Shown here: piece after piece, positions 5,402 through 14,400 of the stretch | Position numbering within the stretch: the stretch's first letter is position 1 | Layout: every line of letters begins with the position of its first letter | Assembly (NCBI RefSeq): GCF_050589645.1 | Contig: NZ_JBNGOQ010000003.1 | Coordinates: 682,001 to 746,000, forward strand | Reading direction: 5' to 3' | Length of the DNA: 64,000 bases | Source of the DNA: JBNGOQ01 sp050589645 | GTDB lineage: Bacteria; Bacteroidota; Bacteroidia; Flavobacteriales; Flavobacteriaceae | Notes under the pieces: model-generated | Told to the model about the DNA's origin: nothing | The model's database searches: none | What the model saw: only the letters and a program-made list of their open reading frames with translations | Made by a program: the position numbers and the translations under genes

Positions 5402-5453
5402 CGTTACAACTTCGGCGTACTCCCTTGTAACCGCCCCTGATTTAGGAGCGGTT
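5402..5453. promoter_or_regulatory. inverted repeats between TPR gene and tRNA array
   Basis: GTTACAA and TTGTAAC form a seven-base inverted repeat 15 bases apart (5403-5431). A second stem (AACCGCCCC / GGAGCGGTT, one mismatch, at 5429-5453) surrounds the TPR stop codon. They may be RNA processing or termination structures at the entry to the array. The T tract after the second stem faces the plus strand, so it is not a clear minus-strand terminator. Confidence 0.4.
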
Positions 5454-5981
5454 TTTAGATTTCTCCTCCTTTCGTTTTTTCTTGTTCTTACTTTTTTTCT
5501 TTCCAAACTTTCCTTTTACTCGACTTATCTCTTCTTCGACTCTTCTTATGAATTCATTGTTAAGCCCGTGTCTTTTTGCTTGCTTGTATGCTTTGATCGC
5601 TTCTTTGAATTCACCTTGTACTTCCTTTAGCAAACCTTGGTAGAAATACAAGGCTCCTTTATCAGTTGCCTTACGAACTATGGCGAAATCCAAGAGTTTT
5701 TGGGCTTCTTCATAATCTTCGTTCAACACTAGAGTTCTGATATACGCCGGATAAATTTTTGGCCAATCGAGTCCACTTGCCAATGCTTCGGAAAAACAAC
5801 TCTTGGCAGTTTCGAACTCTCCTAATTGTTCCGTATAAATCTTACCCATCAAATAAAGCGCCTGAACATTTTTGGCATCATAAGACAAGGCATAATTCAA
5901 TGCTTCAATAGCCTCCTCCAAGTTGTATGGATAAGCATCCAATGCTTTGAATAGGTATATGTTAAAATTTGTTCTTTCCAT
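5442..5981 (-). CDS. TPR-repeat protein upstream of the tRNA array
   Basis: A 179-residue tetratricopeptide protein when started at the ATG at 5981 (MERTNFNIYLFKALDAY), which has AAAGGAAA just upstream; a longer frame back to 6092 would run into the leader terminator and looks non-coding. TPR units are visible around NLEEAIEALNYALSYDAKNV, AKSCFSEALASGLD and GEFKEAIKAYKQAKRHGL. The C-terminus is very basic (repeated KK/KNK). TPRs mediate protein contacts; the Lys-rich tail could bind RNA, which would suit the neighbouring tRNA genes, but this is inference. The stop lies 46 bases before the first tRNA-like unit on the same strand, so co-transcription with the array is likely. Confidence 0.82.
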   Translation of the reverse strand: MERTNFNIYLFKALDAYPYNLEEAIEALNYALSYDAKNVQALYLMGKIYTEQLGEFETAKSCFSEALASGLDWPKIYPAYIRTLVLNEDYEEAQKLLDFAIVRKATDKGALYFYQGLLKEVQGEFKEAIKAYKQAKRHGLNNEFIRRVEEEISRVKGKFGKKKSKNKKKRKEEKSKNRS

Positions 5982-6075
5982 GATAGATTTTCCTTTGTGC
6001 ATTTTTGGGACAGATATGCTGGCCCAACAATGCAATTTTTTTGATTTCGGAATGTCTATATCTGATGAATGGATA

Positions 6076-6153
6076 TAAAAAATCCGAAACACTCTGATTG
6101 AATGCTTCGGATCTTTTAGAGTCTATAACTCCTTATGGAAAGAACCGAAGCAT
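6076..6153 (-). promoter_or_regulatory. attenuator-like leader of the TPR/tRNA unit, or a terminated small RNA
   Basis: On the minus strand ATGCTTCGG (6145-6153) can pair over nine bases with CCGAAGCAT (6102-6110). The same CCGAAGCA also forms the 5' arm of a ten-pair terminator hairpin (ATCCGAAGCA/TGTTTCGGAT, one G-U) followed by six T residues. The two folds exclude each other, the layout of an antiterminator/terminator switch. A tiny open frame (MLRFFP, 6133-6153) begins exactly on the antiterminator arm. The TPR start is about 95 bases downstream. Confidence 0.6.
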
Positions 6154-6477
6154 ATATATTGATTGTTCCCAAATCAATCGGCTTTTAAAACAATTCTGAT
6201 GTAAAAGCATAGCTTCGTTTTTAGTATTAATATTCTGTTTTTTTGTCCTTAATTCGACAGGGCAAAGATGAAATCAATTTTTGAATTACACAAGAAAAAA
6301 ATGAATTTAATTTACTGAAAATCAAATACTTATGATAATATTGAGCAATAGAAACCTTGTCCACTTTTCAGCAGATTTTTAACATTTTACAATCGCCTGT
6401 CTCTCAATCGTTTTCTGTTTCAATTATCCTGTATATGTAGTTTTACTTTTCACTCATTCCTTTAAAAATTTCCATAA
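6154..6477. other. AT-rich intergenic region, probable promoter area
   Basis: No gene is visible. A seven-base inverted repeat ATTGATT/AATCAAT lies at about 6158-6178 and includes TTGATTTG, one base from the -7 consensus TAnnTTTG, on the minus strand. It may be the promoter and operator of the attenuated leader downstream. Confidence 0.35.
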
Positions 6478-6506
6478 AAAAAGCGCCCAATTAATGTTGG
6501 ACGCTT
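6478..6506 (-). terminator. intrinsic terminator of the small gene at 6535
   Basis: AAGCGTCCAA and TTGGGCGCTT pair with a single mismatch around a short loop, followed on the minus strand by seven T residues. It lies 29 bases past the stop codon of the 41-residue frame. Confidence 0.8.
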
Positions 6507-6534
6507 GTATTCAGTATCAAGTTTTGTTCTTAAA

Positions 6535-6660
6535 TCAATATATAAATCCATTTAAACTAGACACATCACGTCCCTTCCGCGAGGATAATTCCAATATCCA
6601 GCGATAGTCACACTGACTAAACAGTGATTCCGGTTTGCTATGTACTCTAGTATTTTTCAT
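6535..6660 (-). CDS. 41-residue protein with its own promoter and terminator
   Basis: The frame starts MKNTRVHSKPESLFSQ and ends GFIY. I do not recognise the family. The case for a gene is its setting: TTTG, 21 bases, then CATATTTG (one base from the Bacteroidota -7 consensus) about ten bases before the ATG, and a strong terminator just after the stop. The short leader leaves no room for a Shine-Dalgarno site, which is common in this phylum. The alternative is a small regulatory RNA of about 180 bases with a chance frame. Confidence 0.5.
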   Translation of the reverse strand: MKNTRVHSKPESLFSQCDYRWILELSSRKGRDVSSLNGFIY

Positions 6661-6668
6661 TTCTGGTG

Positions 6669-6700
6669 CAAATATGACACTATTTTTTTGTGTTTTCCAA
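6669..6700 (-). promoter_or_regulatory. Bacteroidota-type promoter of the 41-residue gene
   Basis: On the minus strand TTTG is followed after 21 bases by CATATTTG, matching the -33/-7 pattern of the primary sigma factor of Bacteroidota with one mismatch. Confidence 0.55.
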
Positions 6701-6835
6701 ATTTCCTCCGGTTTTCATGGAACCCTAGCGCGCCTTCCGATACTTACGCAACCCTAAAAACGATAGGGTTTTTACGAATTCTAGTTTAGGGCCAACGAAT
6801 TCTAAAGCAGCTCATGTACCCCCACGGTGCCTGGT

Positions 6836-6843
6836 TACATTTG
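6836..6843 (+). promoter_or_regulatory. -7 promoter element before the VIT/VWA gene
   Basis: TACATTTG matches TAnnTTTG exactly and lies 34 bases before the chosen start codon. No clear -33 TTTG is visible. Confidence 0.5.
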
Positions 6844-6877
6844 GTAAGTGAATCAACAATTGTCTGAAACCAAAATC

Positions 6878-9031
6878 ATGAAAAATCTATTCGTTTTAAT
6901 GCTTTCCTGTACCGTCTTCCTTTGTTTTGCCCAGGAAAGGAAAGGCCCTTATTTAGCAGTATCTGACAAAGATGCTGTCATCCCGTTAAAGGAAACCAGG
7001 ACCAAGGTGCAAATATCGGGAACCATTGCCCACGTACATATGACCCAAGTGTATCACAATCTTGGAGAGATCCCCATAGTTGCAAAATATGTGTTTCCCC
7101 TTGCCACCCAGTCGGCGGTGCATAAAATGCAAATGCGTATTGGGAGTCGGACTATAAACGCCGAAATATTCGAAAAGCAAGAGGCCCAAAAGATTTACAA
7201 TACGGCTTTAAAGCAGGGAAAACGCGCTGCCAAGCTAGATCAACATCGACCTAACATCTTTCAGATGCATGTAGGCAATATTATGCCCGGTGAAACCATT
7301 GCCATAGATATCTATTTCACAGAAATGTTGGTGCCCGTGAATGGAAGCTATCAATTTGTTTCACCTAGAGTGGTAGGGCCCAGGTATACGGGTGAGGACA
7401 CCGTACAGGAAGAAGCTTTTCATATGCCCTATACCCCTAAAGGTATTTCGGACACTTTTAGTTTTGATATGGATGTACATATCAATGCAGGCATGATCAT
7501 TCAAAACATAGGTAGCAACACCCATAGCATCAATATTGATTACCCCGATACCAAAACGGCAGAGATATCCTTATCCAAAACAAATCAAAATCCAGCCAAT
7601 AGGGATTTTGTACTGAACTACAATCTACGTGGCGATGCCATACAATCAGGTCTTCTTTTATACGAGCATGGGGACGAAAATTTCTTTGCCTATATCATGG
7701 AACCCGCCCATACGGTTAAATTGGAGGACATTCCGTCCCGGGAATACTTGTTTATTGTGGATGTTTCGGGCTCCATGAACGGATACCCTTTGCAGGTCTC
7801 TAAAGCGTTGATGCGAAATTTATTGTGTAATCTTAGAACAACGGATACGTTTAACGTGCAACTCTTTGCCTCTAGTTCTACCGTTTTTAGTCCTTTTCCC
7901 GTTGAAGCTTATGAGCATAATGTGGAGGCAGCCATTCGTTTTCTTTCTGAAGGCCAGGGTGGTGGGGGCACCCAACTGCTCAGTGCGTTGCAACAGGCTT
8001 ACAAGCTGCCCAGAAAGGACATCACCGGTTCCCGTTCCATGGTGGTTATTACGGACGGCTATGTACAAGTGGAAAAAGAGGCCTTTGAATTGATCAAAAG
8101 CAATTTGGACCAGGCCAATGTGTTCACCTTCGGTATTGGGTCCAGTGTCAACAGGTATCTGGTCGAAGGAATGGCCCGGGTATCCAACAGCGAATCTTTT
8201 ATAGCCACTACAAGGGAAGAGGCAGCCGTTGTGGCCAAGGAATTTAAGGAGTATGTTTCCACACCTTTGCTAACCCAGGTAAAGTTGCAGGCCAAAGGTT
8301 TTGAAATCTATGATATGGCCCCTAAAAGCATCCCCGATGTTTTTGCCCGGAGACCTGTAATTGTATACGGAAAATATCAGGGAAAACCCCGAGGTACCTT
8401 GGTGGTCAGAGGATATCAGGGCAGGAAAAGGTTCAAACAGGAATTTAAGGTATCCCAAGGCAGTTTAAGTATTGGAAACAAGGCCTTGCGCTACCTCTGG
8501 GCCCGAAAGAGAATCGCAGAGTTGGATGATTACGGTAAACTGTTCAATGCCAAAGTAAAGGACAGCGTATTGGCCCTAGGCCTTAGGTACCATTTGGCCA
8601 CAGCCTACACTTCCTTTGTGGCGGTAGATGAAACAGTGGTCAACAAAGAGGGTAAAACAAAAACGATAAAACAACCCCTGCCAATGCCCCAAAATGTAAA
8701 CAATTCGGCGGTGGGAGCAGCGGCGGAACTCAGTGAAAAGACCAAATTCACCAAATCTTTTGCCATTCATATCGCTGAAAACCTATCCAAGGCCGAAAAA
8801 AGAAAGATTACCATAGGTTTCAAGGCCGTCTATTCCAAACAGATACATCGCTATCTCCATACCTACAGGGCTTTGCGGATTACACTGGATACCCAGGGCA
8901 GGGTAACCAAAATTGAAAAACAGGAAAATGGGAAATGGGTGATTTCTGAAAACATAACGAAAGAATTTTCCAAACTCCAAGCACTTAAGCTTAGGCTTCT
9001 GCAACCGGTGACCCTTACCATAAAGAAATAG
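6878..9031 (+). CDS. exported VIT and VWA domain protein
   Basis: A 717-residue protein starting at the ATG at 6878, which places a clean signal peptide at the N-terminus (MKNLFVLMLSCTVFLCFAQ); the ATG ten codons upstream would spoil it. The VIT domain (residues about 25-150: VQISGTIAHVHMTQVYHNLG, KQEAQKIYNTALKQGKRAAKLDQHRPNIF split by family spacing) is followed by a VWA domain from about 290 (FIVDVSGSMNG, an intact DxSxS metal site; VVITDGYV). These proteins resemble inter-alpha-trypsin inhibitor heavy chains and are thought to bind partners in the periplasm or at the surface. It is monocistronic, with a -7 element upstream and a terminator at 9070-9103. Confidence 0.88.
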   Translation: MKNLFVLMLSCTVFLCFAQERKGPYLAVSDKDAVIPLKETRTKVQISGTIAHVHMTQVYHNLGEIPIVAKYVFPLATQSAVHKMQMRIGSRTINAEIFEKQEAQKIYNTALKQGKRAAKLDQHRPNIFQMHVGNIMPGETIAIDIYFTEMLVPVNGSYQFVSPRVVGPRYTGEDTVQEEAFHMPYTPKGISDTFSFDMDVHINAGMIIQNIGSNTHSINIDYPDTKTAEISLSKTNQNPANRDFVLNYNLRGDAIQSGLLLYEHGDENFFAYIMEPAHTVKLEDIPSREYLFIVDVSGSMNGYPLQVSKALMRNLLCNLRTTDTFNVQLFASSSTVFSPFPVEAYEHNVEAAIRFLSEGQGGGGTQLLSALQQAYKLPRKDITGSRSMVVITDGYVQVEKEAFELIKSNLDQANVFTFGIGSSVNRYLVEGMARVSNSESFIATTREEAAVVAKEFKEYVSTPLLTQVKLQAKGFEIYDMAPKSIPDVFARRPVIVYGKYQGKPRGTLVVRGYQGRKRFKQEFKVSQGSLSIGNKALRYLWARKRIAELDDYGKLFNAKVKDSVLALGLRYHLATAYTSFVAVDETVVNKEGKTKTIKQPLPMPQNVNNSAVGAAAELSEKTKFTKSFAIHIAENLSKAEKRKITIGFKAVYSKQIHRYLHTYRALRITLDTQGRVTKIEKQENGKWVISENITKEFSKLQALKLRLLQPVTLTIKK

Positions 9032-9069
9032 TGTTAGGTTGGTTGGCTCCCTCTTAGGAGGGGAGAAAG

Positions 9070-9103
9070 CCCACAAGGATCCTCAAGACTTGTGGGTTTT
9101 TCT
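9070..9103 (+). terminator. intrinsic terminator of the VIT/VWA gene
   Basis: CCCACAAG and CTTGTGGG form an eight-pair stem followed by TTTTT, 40 bases after the stop codon. Confidence 0.88.
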
Positions 9104-9447
9104 TTTGGATGGCGAACGGCACAATGCGTTGTTCAGGTAGCTGCACGAATTCTAGATTGCAACCTACGAATACTAGAAGAGTGCCCATCAAGCCTAGGGA
9201 TCAAACTACTTTTGAAATAAGCAAGCAGAACAAACTAAAATTGAGCAGCATGAAAAGTAACGGCATTTTTGGGACCAACGTAAACTACATAGCGGACCCT
9301 ACGATCAAGGAGCTTGAAACTTTGGAAAGTTGTTATTGGAACGATAATGATTTCAACCCTAAGATTAGGCTACCATCAGCACAATGCATCGATTCTTAAA
9401 CGTCTAAAAAACATTGAAATAAGTATTAACATTAAAATCCATATATC
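9104..9447. other. intergenic region without a supported gene
   Basis: A 96-codon frame on the plus strand (9109-9399) has an unlikely composition and no start signals, so I do not call it. The ATG at 9448 is preceded by AT-rich sequence that presumably holds the promoter of the SH3/caspase-like gene pair. Confidence 0.4.
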
Positions 9448-10350
9448 ATGAAAAATCTAAAAAGAAGTATCCTCGCCCTTTGCATATTTGTCTTTTTCAA
9501 CGTCACTGGTCAAACATTGCCAGAGGTGCGGTTTAACGTAATGAAAGATACCATGGACACGGAAAAAGTGTCCTATGAATACCTTCTTGGGCATAAAGTG
9601 TTTTTACGCGAAGGGCCTTCAAAAAAGAGTAAAAAATTGACCATTTTGGATATTGGCACCAAATTGATCTTAACGGACAAAAGCCAAAATCAGGAAGCTA
9701 TAAATGGCATTAGAAGCCATTGGTACCAAGTAATTGTCGGTGAGAAAAAGGGTTGGGTCTGGGGTGGCCTTATTGCTCAAAAAGCCCTTGGGAGTCAGGC
9801 GAATTATGATGTGAAATTTGTTTATGGCCTGGAAAGCTTCAAAACCAACGATGAAGGTGTTTGGGAAGAAAAATATCAAATAAGGGCCTTCAAAAATGGT
9901 ATTCAAATCGACAAAATTGTGTTTGATGGACACCAATTCCAGCCGTTGGAAATAAAGAATATCGGAAACAAGGGGCTCTTTAATGTAGAAGATATTTTAA
10001 CACTTTCCGTTTCCGATGGCCCAGACTCTATCAGTGAAGGAAAAATGTATGTTTTTTGGAATAATGGTAAGTTTACCTACGTGGCCAATTTAATACCCAC
10101 GGTAGCGTCGACCTATACGAAAAGTGAATCCTTCGTTTTTCCTTCGGACATGGAGGGCATGAAGAGTACCATTATCCTAAAAACCAAAATTACCGATTAC
10201 CAAAACCTGGAAAATGGGAAAATTACGGACAATTCTTCCTTGCTTACCAGTCTTTATACCTGGAATGGTTACAAACTATCCAAAAAGGAGGTCGCCCCCA
10301 TTGGCTCAAATGATATCATTGTAAGTACCGGAAATTCCAGCGAATTATGA
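9448..10350 (+). CDS. exported SH3b-domain protein
   Basis: A 300-residue protein with a signal peptide (MKNLKRSILALCIFVFFNVTGQ). A bacterial SH3-like domain spans about residues 45-110: KVFLREGPSKKSKKL, LDIGTKLILTD, and HWYQVIVGEKKGWVWGGLI, which is the usual GWVWGGLI-type end strand. The remaining 190 residues are beta-rich and unfamiliar. SH3b domains often bind peptidoglycan or peptides in the periplasm. The stop overlaps the start of the next gene (ATGA), so the two are translated together and probably act together. Confidence 0.75.
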   Translation: MKNLKRSILALCIFVFFNVTGQTLPEVRFNVMKDTMDTEKVSYEYLLGHKVFLREGPSKKSKKLTILDIGTKLILTDKSQNQEAINGIRSHWYQVIVGEKKGWVWGGLIAQKALGSQANYDVKFVYGLESFKTNDEGVWEEKYQIRAFKNGIQIDKIVFDGHQFQPLEIKNIGNKGLFNVEDILTLSVSDGPDSISEGKMYVFWNNGKFTYVANLIPTVASTYTKSESFVFPSDMEGMKSTIILKTKITDYQNLENGKITDNSSLLTSLYTWNGYKLSKKEVAPIGSNDIIVSTGNSSEL

Positions 10351-11381
10351 AAAGTTCCTATATCCTTTTACTTTTTCTATTTATAGGTGGCAGGGAACCG
10401 TTTCCAATAGTTACGGAAGCGGTTTCCGCTTTGCCAATGGAAGTAGCTACAACCGAGGAATCGGTGGCCTTTATTACCGGTTTTGACGAGGGGGACACCA
10501 CCTATTATGCCAAGGCCAGGGAGTATTTTGAAACACGGAACATCCCGGTGATCACCCATTTATTTTCCTTGGAAGAAATTGTGCTATGGCTCAACCAAAA
10601 TTCCAACAAACAAAAGCGATTTGATGAGATCCATATCGTAAGCCATGGCAACCCTTGGTTGGGAATGTCCCTGAAAACGAACAAATTCGGGGAACGAACT
10701 TCCGTAAAAACCTTAGGTTCAGCCCTGGCAACGGGCAAAATTCCGAAAGTTCGAAACACGATCACGGCCTGTACAAAGATTATTTTTCACTCATGCGGCC
10801 TAGGGGAAAATCGGGCATTGATGCAAGAATTGAAGCAGGTCTTTACCGCCGAGGAAGCTCCAAAAGTATATGCCTCCTCCTTTTTCAACATCTTTGGAGG
10901 AAAATATGCTGCGCATTATTTGGCGAAACCGTACTACGGATATTACCCCACAGCCGAATCTCCCGGACCTCGGGCACTTTCAGAAACATTCAAGGCAAAT
11001 TATCCCCATGTGGATATTGATTGGTTTACGGCCTTGAAAACCAGACAAGAACATCGTTTTGGCAAGGCCTATAGTTATAAGTTCAACATTCCGGTGGATT
11101 GGGAGTTTACATTTGACGCCGGAACGGAAATCTCAGGATTTGAAACCAGGGAAGTGCTAATGGATTGGCTGGTAGAAAACGAGGCGGTGGCAGAAGCGCT
11201 TTTTCAATTGGGCATTCCCATTGAGAAATACCGATGGAAAAGCTTTGTGGAGGGAAGAATACTTTATGTAAAGGGCAAGACAACCGTACTTTGTATAATG
11301 CAGCCCGTTATGGAGGTTAAGGACCCATCCGAGTACCGAACCCTCCACTTAAACGATACGGAATTGTATCAAATATTATAG
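10347..11381 (+). CDS. caspase-like (clan CD fold) exported protein, DUF4347/CHAT-like
   Basis: A 344-residue protein with a short signal-like N-terminus. The region of about residues 45-200 has the order of a caspase-type fold: a strand ending IHIVSHGNPW, then TKIIFHSCGLGEN. The His of SHG and the Cys of SCG are spaced as the catalytic dyad of CHAT/DUF4347-type proteins. The C-terminal 130 residues (from DIDWFTAL) are unfamiliar. It overlaps the SH3b gene by four bases. Proteolytic activity is possible but unproven; some DUF4347 proteins may only bind. It lies just upstream of a sensor kinase, separated by its own promoter. Confidence 0.55.
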   Translation: MKSSYILLLFLFIGGREPFPIVTEAVSALPMEVATTEESVAFITGFDEGDTTYYAKAREYFETRNIPVITHLFSLEEIVLWLNQNSNKQKRFDEIHIVSHGNPWLGMSLKTNKFGERTSVKTLGSALATGKIPKVRNTITACTKIIFHSCGLGENRALMQELKQVFTAEEAPKVYASSFFNIFGGKYAAHYLAKPYYGYYPTAESPGPRALSETFKANYPHVDIDWFTALKTRQEHRFGKAYSYKFNIPVDWEFTFDAGTEISGFETREVLMDWLVENEAVAEALFQLGIPIEKYRWKSFVEGRILYVKGKTTVLCIMQPVMEVKDPSEYRTLHLNDTELYQIL

Positions 11382-11409
11382 TGGTATTCCCGTTATTACA
11401 GTCTCTTAC

Positions 11410-11417
11410 TATATTTG
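11410..11417 (+). promoter_or_regulatory. -7 promoter element of the sensor kinase gene
   Basis: TATATTTG matches the Bacteroidota -7 consensus TAnnTTTG exactly, 28 bases before the TTG start of the kinase gene. Confidence 0.55.
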
Positions 11418-11445
11418 TTTATAACCTTAAAAATTTTCGAAAAAG

Positions 11446-14400
11446 TTGCATCGTGCTACCCGTTATTTCCTTTTCATAAGTATTTTGATGACCACAGGGT
11501 CACTATGGGGTCAGGCCAACCAACTTAGGGCATACACCCTTGAAGATGGTTTGCCACAATCCCAAGTCTATGATATGGTCCAGGACGCGAAGGGGTATTT
11601 GTGGTTGGGTACCCAAGGTGGCGGACTCTGCAATTTTGACGGGAACAGCTTCCAGGTGTGGAAGCAGGGCAATGGCCTACTTTCCAATTACATCCACGCA
11701 CTTCATTTTGGCAATGACACCCTCTATATTGGAAGCAAACGGGGCCTTTCCATAAAAACAAAACAAGGATTTGTAAATTTTGAATCACCTCAGGTGAATC
11801 AAATCCATCAACGGGGAAATGTACTTTATTTGGCGACCAATCGGGGGATATATCGGCTTTTGCATGGTACTGGTCTGGAACAGGTTTTTATTCACCCCGA
11901 ACTGGATTCCAGCATTGTCAATACCATTTTTTTTGATGGTGCCGTTTTCTGGGCAGCCACAAATAACGGCTTATGGAAATTGAACGATTTAAATACGGAG
12001 GCCACATCCAAGGAAAGACTACTGAGCAACAACTTTACCTCCGTAATTGCGCACAAAGGGAAAGTTTTTGGGGCAACCTTTAATGATGGCATCTACGTTT
12101 TGGACCCCAAAAATTCAACGGATGCCATTTTGATCCGAGAGCCTTTGCGGATCAATGCCATTTCCATTCAAAATCAAAATGAGCTATGGGTAGCTACGGA
12201 CAACAATGGCCTTACCATACTGGATGCGGATACCTATGTTGAAAAAGGAAACTTAAACAGCAGCAACGGATTGGCCGTTTCCCATATTAGAAAGGTCATG
12301 GCCGATCGTCAGTCCAATATCTGGATAGCTACGTCAGGAGGAGGGTTCTATAAATATTTTCCAAACAATTTTAAACATTACAACCAAAATACGGGCCTGA
12401 TGGGTAATCGTGTATATGCGGTACATTCCGCCTTGGACGGAATCTGGGTTTCAAACTCCGAAGCCGGACTGGTCCGTATAGACTCCTCAGGAATTCATCA
12501 TATTCCCAATGCTGCTAAGATTTCTGAAGTGAAGATCAAGACCATTACAAGTGATACCAAGGGCAATATTTGGGCAGGTACCGATGGGGGAGGGGTGCTT
12601 TTCCGAGAAACTGTACTCGTAGACAGTATAGCAGTGGATAGTACCGATACTCTACGCATTAAAAGGGACACTTTGGTGAGCAAAAAGGTCCGAACCCATA
12701 TTCTGGATACGGACATGGGCTTTCCGTCCAACTGGATTAGTGATATCTATGCTGACAAGAAAAATACGATTTGGGCAGCCACCTATTCCAGTGGCATTAT
12801 AAAGTTCCTGTTCTACCCAGGGAAGAAGGGCCTAGCGGTTAAAAAAGTCTTTGGAAAGGAAGATGGAATCGAGGACCTTTTTATCAGGGATTTGGCGACG
12901 GATACAGCGGATAGGTTGTGGTATGCCACCAAAAACGGAGCGTTGGGATATCTTTCCGAGGGGAAGGTCACCCATTTGGGACAAGTTTTGGATGAGCGCT
13001 TCTCCATTGGAACTTTGCTGTTCCACAACAACAGATTGTTCCTGGGTACGGCTGGCAGCGGTATCTGGTGGTCCGATTTGGACGGAACGATAAATTTCCA
13101 AAAACTTAGCGGGGCAAAAAATCTTGGCTCGGAGAATATCTATCAGCTTATTTTTGACGATCAGGGTTATTTGTGGGCGGGTACCGAGCAGGGGGTTGAT
13201 AAAATTGCGTTGAACAAGATGAATGAGATTGTCGATGTTTTTCATTTTGGAAGAAATGACGGCTTTTTGGGAATAGAAACTTGCTTAAACGCTGTGGACA
13301 AGGATGCGATGGGAAACCTTTGGTTTGGCGCTATTTACGGATTAACACAATACAAACCAGGCAATCCCGGTATAAAGTCCCAAAAGCCACAAATCCATTT
13401 TGAGGCACTGGAGGTGAATTATAGGGCTGTTGATTCCATTAACTTGAAGGAATGGACCAATAGCGATAAGACCCTGCAGTTAAAACCTGAACAAACCCAA
13501 TTGACCTTTGGGTATAACACGGTGGACATTGCCCATCCTGATGAAATTCAATTTCGATATAAATTAAACACGACGGAATGGAGCCCCTGGTCTTCGGAAA
13601 ACCGTCAAAACCTACTGGGCCTCGCCTATGGACCTCACTTGTTTTCAGTGCAGTCCAGAAACTATAGATGGGAGGAGAGCGACCCGATACAATTCAGATT
13701 TCATATAGACCGTCCGTTGCATAGGAAATTGTGGTTCCAATTAACGATGTTAGGGTTGGTCACTTTACTTTTGATAGGAACGACCTTTTGGTACATAGGA
13801 AGAATAAAGTTGCGGAACCGGGAGGAACAAGAACGATTACAGTTGCAAAACCATTTGCTTTCCTTGGAGCAAAAAGCCCTAAGGTTACAGATGAACCCAC
13901 ACTTCATCTTTAATGTACTCAATGGGATAAAGGCCATGGGGACCCGAAAGCCCCAAAAGATGAATGCCACCATTAATAGTTTTGCCACCCTACTGCGGGA
14001 AACCTTATACAATTCCAGGAAAGATTACATTAGCTTAGATCAGGAGATAAAAACGTTACGCCATTATATAGAAGTGGAACAGCTTATGGCGCCTAAGGCT
14101 TTTTCCTTTGATATTAGCGCGGATACCGTGCCCGATGCGGAGGAAATACACCTACCACCAATGCTTATACAACCTTTTGTGGAAAATGCTATAAGACATG
14201 GTATTCTCAAGAGCAATAGGGCGGGAGAGCTGAAGATACGGTTCTATACTTCCAAAGCGTTCTTGCACTGTACAGTACAGGATAATGGGCCTGGCATTTT
14301 TCAATCGCAGATGGAGGGGACAAAAACCGACCATCAATCCATGGCCCTTGTGGTGACCCGGGAACGATTGGAATCCATTTCGGGAAAAGATGCCTTACAA

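Noticed and set aside
5982..6092. Longer N-terminus of the TPR protein (ATG at 6092)
   Set aside because: It would begin inside the T tract and hairpin of the leader terminator; the ATG at 5981 has a purine-rich site upstream.
9109..9399. 96-codon frame on the plus strand
   Set aside because: Odd composition, no ribosome-binding or promoter signal, and no sequence pattern of a folded protein; it lies in a gap after a terminator.
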